From CAZBWE01 sp964568985 (GTDB lineage Bacteria; Planctomycetota; Phycisphaerae; Sedimentisphaerales; Anaerobacaceae), in the NCBI GenBank assembly GCA_964568985.1, contig CAZMSP010000125.1, positions 1 through 5,382 on the forward strand: a stretch of 5,382 nt of DNA. Reading direction: 5' to 3'. The position numbers were made by a program, and so were the translations under genes. Positions within the stretch are counted from its first letter, which is position 1. Each line of letters begins with the position of its first letter. The notes under the pieces were generated by a model, which was not told the origin of the DNA, ran no database searches, and saw nothing but the letters and a program-made list of their open reading frames with translations. Shown here piece after piece: positions 4,978 to 5,382 of this stretch.

Positions 4978-4998
4978 GCTAATCCAGCGCAAATTAGC
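4978..4998. terminator. Weak hairpin between convergent genes
   Basis: GCTAAT (4978-4983) and ATTAGC (4993-4998) form a 6-bp stem with a 9-nt loop in the 39-nt gap between the DUF488 stop and the redoxin stop. It is placed where a bidirectional terminator would be expected. However, the stem is A/T rich and neither strand has a T-run after it, so the terminator call is weak. Confidence 0.25.
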
Positions 4999-5008
4999 AG
5001 ACCCAGCC

Positions 5009-5382
5009 CTACCTGTCGTACTTTACAGAACAACCATAGGATTTACTCGTTGCAACGCTCACCGGTTTTCCACTGGTAAGCTCTTCCAAGGCCTTATCTA
5101 CATAGTTTACTGCCTTTTCTTTTATCGCGCCCATTGGTGAATTATCAATCGCACCCTGGTAAACAATATTTCCTACGGAGTCTATTATGAACATATGGGG
5201 CGTTGTCTTGGTGCCATAGGACCGCCCAACCTTACCTGACCTGTCATCAAGTATCGGATACGGCAGATTATGACTCTTGGCAAACTCTTTATTGGCCTCT
5301 GGCGTTGTATGGCTCGTACTGTTTACTGCAAGCCAGACGACATTCTTGTCCTTGTACTTATTTGCAAGCTCGACCATCGTAT
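5009..5382 (-). CDS. Thioredoxin-fold redoxin (AhpC/TSA-like), C-terminal fragment
   Basis: The visible 124 residues are the C-terminal part of a thioredoxin-fold redoxin and the frame is open to the right edge. An ATG at 5377 is preceded in frame by ACG, and the family has an internal ...GTMVELA segment here, so that ATG is not the start. The nucleophilic Cys of the N-terminal half lies outside the window. Visible features are the strand VVWLAVNSTSHTTPEANKEF, LPYPILDDRSGKVGRSYG, the cis-Pro loop TKTTPHMFIID, and IVYQGAIDNSPMG. The chain ends in SYGCSVKYDR, whose Cys belongs to a GCSVKY tail I recall as conserved in this family. The role is probably thiol-dependent peroxide reduction or disulfide exchange; the compartment cannot be judged without the N-terminus. 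It is convergent with DUF488 and is not part of the tpx operon. Confidence 0.85.
   Translation of the reverse strand, partial: TMVELANKYKDKNVVWLAVNSTSHTTPEANKEFAKSHNLPYPILDDRSGKVGRSYGTKTTPHMFIIDSVGNIVYQGAIDNSPMGAIKEKAVNYVDKALEELTSGKPVSVATSKSYGCSVKYDR

Overview
The window looks like chromosome from an anaerobic or microaerophilic bacterium of moderate GC content. The best guess is a Planctomycetota of the Phycisphaerae/Sedimentisphaerales type. That placement is an inference: it rests on the small HEAT-like protein with a basic tail, the membrane-anchored PTP-like phosphatase, the redoxin with a C-terminal GCSVKY motif, and the classic anaerobe oxygen-defence set. No rRNA or other phylogenetic marker is present.

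Left part (1-2406, minus strand): a tight operon transcribed right to left. Its order is thiol peroxidase (tpx), A-type flavodiiron protein, ferritin-like/rubrerythrin-like protein, then the N-terminus of a second ferritin-like protein running off the window. Gaps are 12 nt, a 4-nt overlap and 64 nt. Together the products would remove peroxides (thioredoxin-linked Tpx, diiron rubrerythrin-like proteins) and reduce O2 or NO (flavodiiron protein) in the cytoplasm. A plausible promoter lies about 70 nt upstream of tpx.

Centre (2407-3111): a 705-nt divergent intergenic region with no convincing protein gene. It holds the tpx promoter, an A/T-tract segment followed by a perfect TTGACA box, and a plus-strand segment (2913-3046) that can fold into four consecutive hairpins closed by a 10-bp helix. 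This segment contains two near-perfect Shine-Dalgarno sequences sitting in hairpins and an 8-codon ORF. A TATAAT promoter then precedes the next gene. The folded segment is the most interesting unexplained element here.

Right part (3112-4969, plus strand): a HEAT-like protein whose basic C-terminus is partly encoded by a GC-rich imperfect palindrome that looks inserted; a membrane-anchored Cys-X5-Arg phosphatase; and a DUF488 protein whose conserved N-terminus has no ATG, GTG or TTG start, the best placed start being an AUA codon. At the right edge (minus strand, convergent) is the C-terminal part of a thioredoxin-fold redoxin whose true start lies outside the window.
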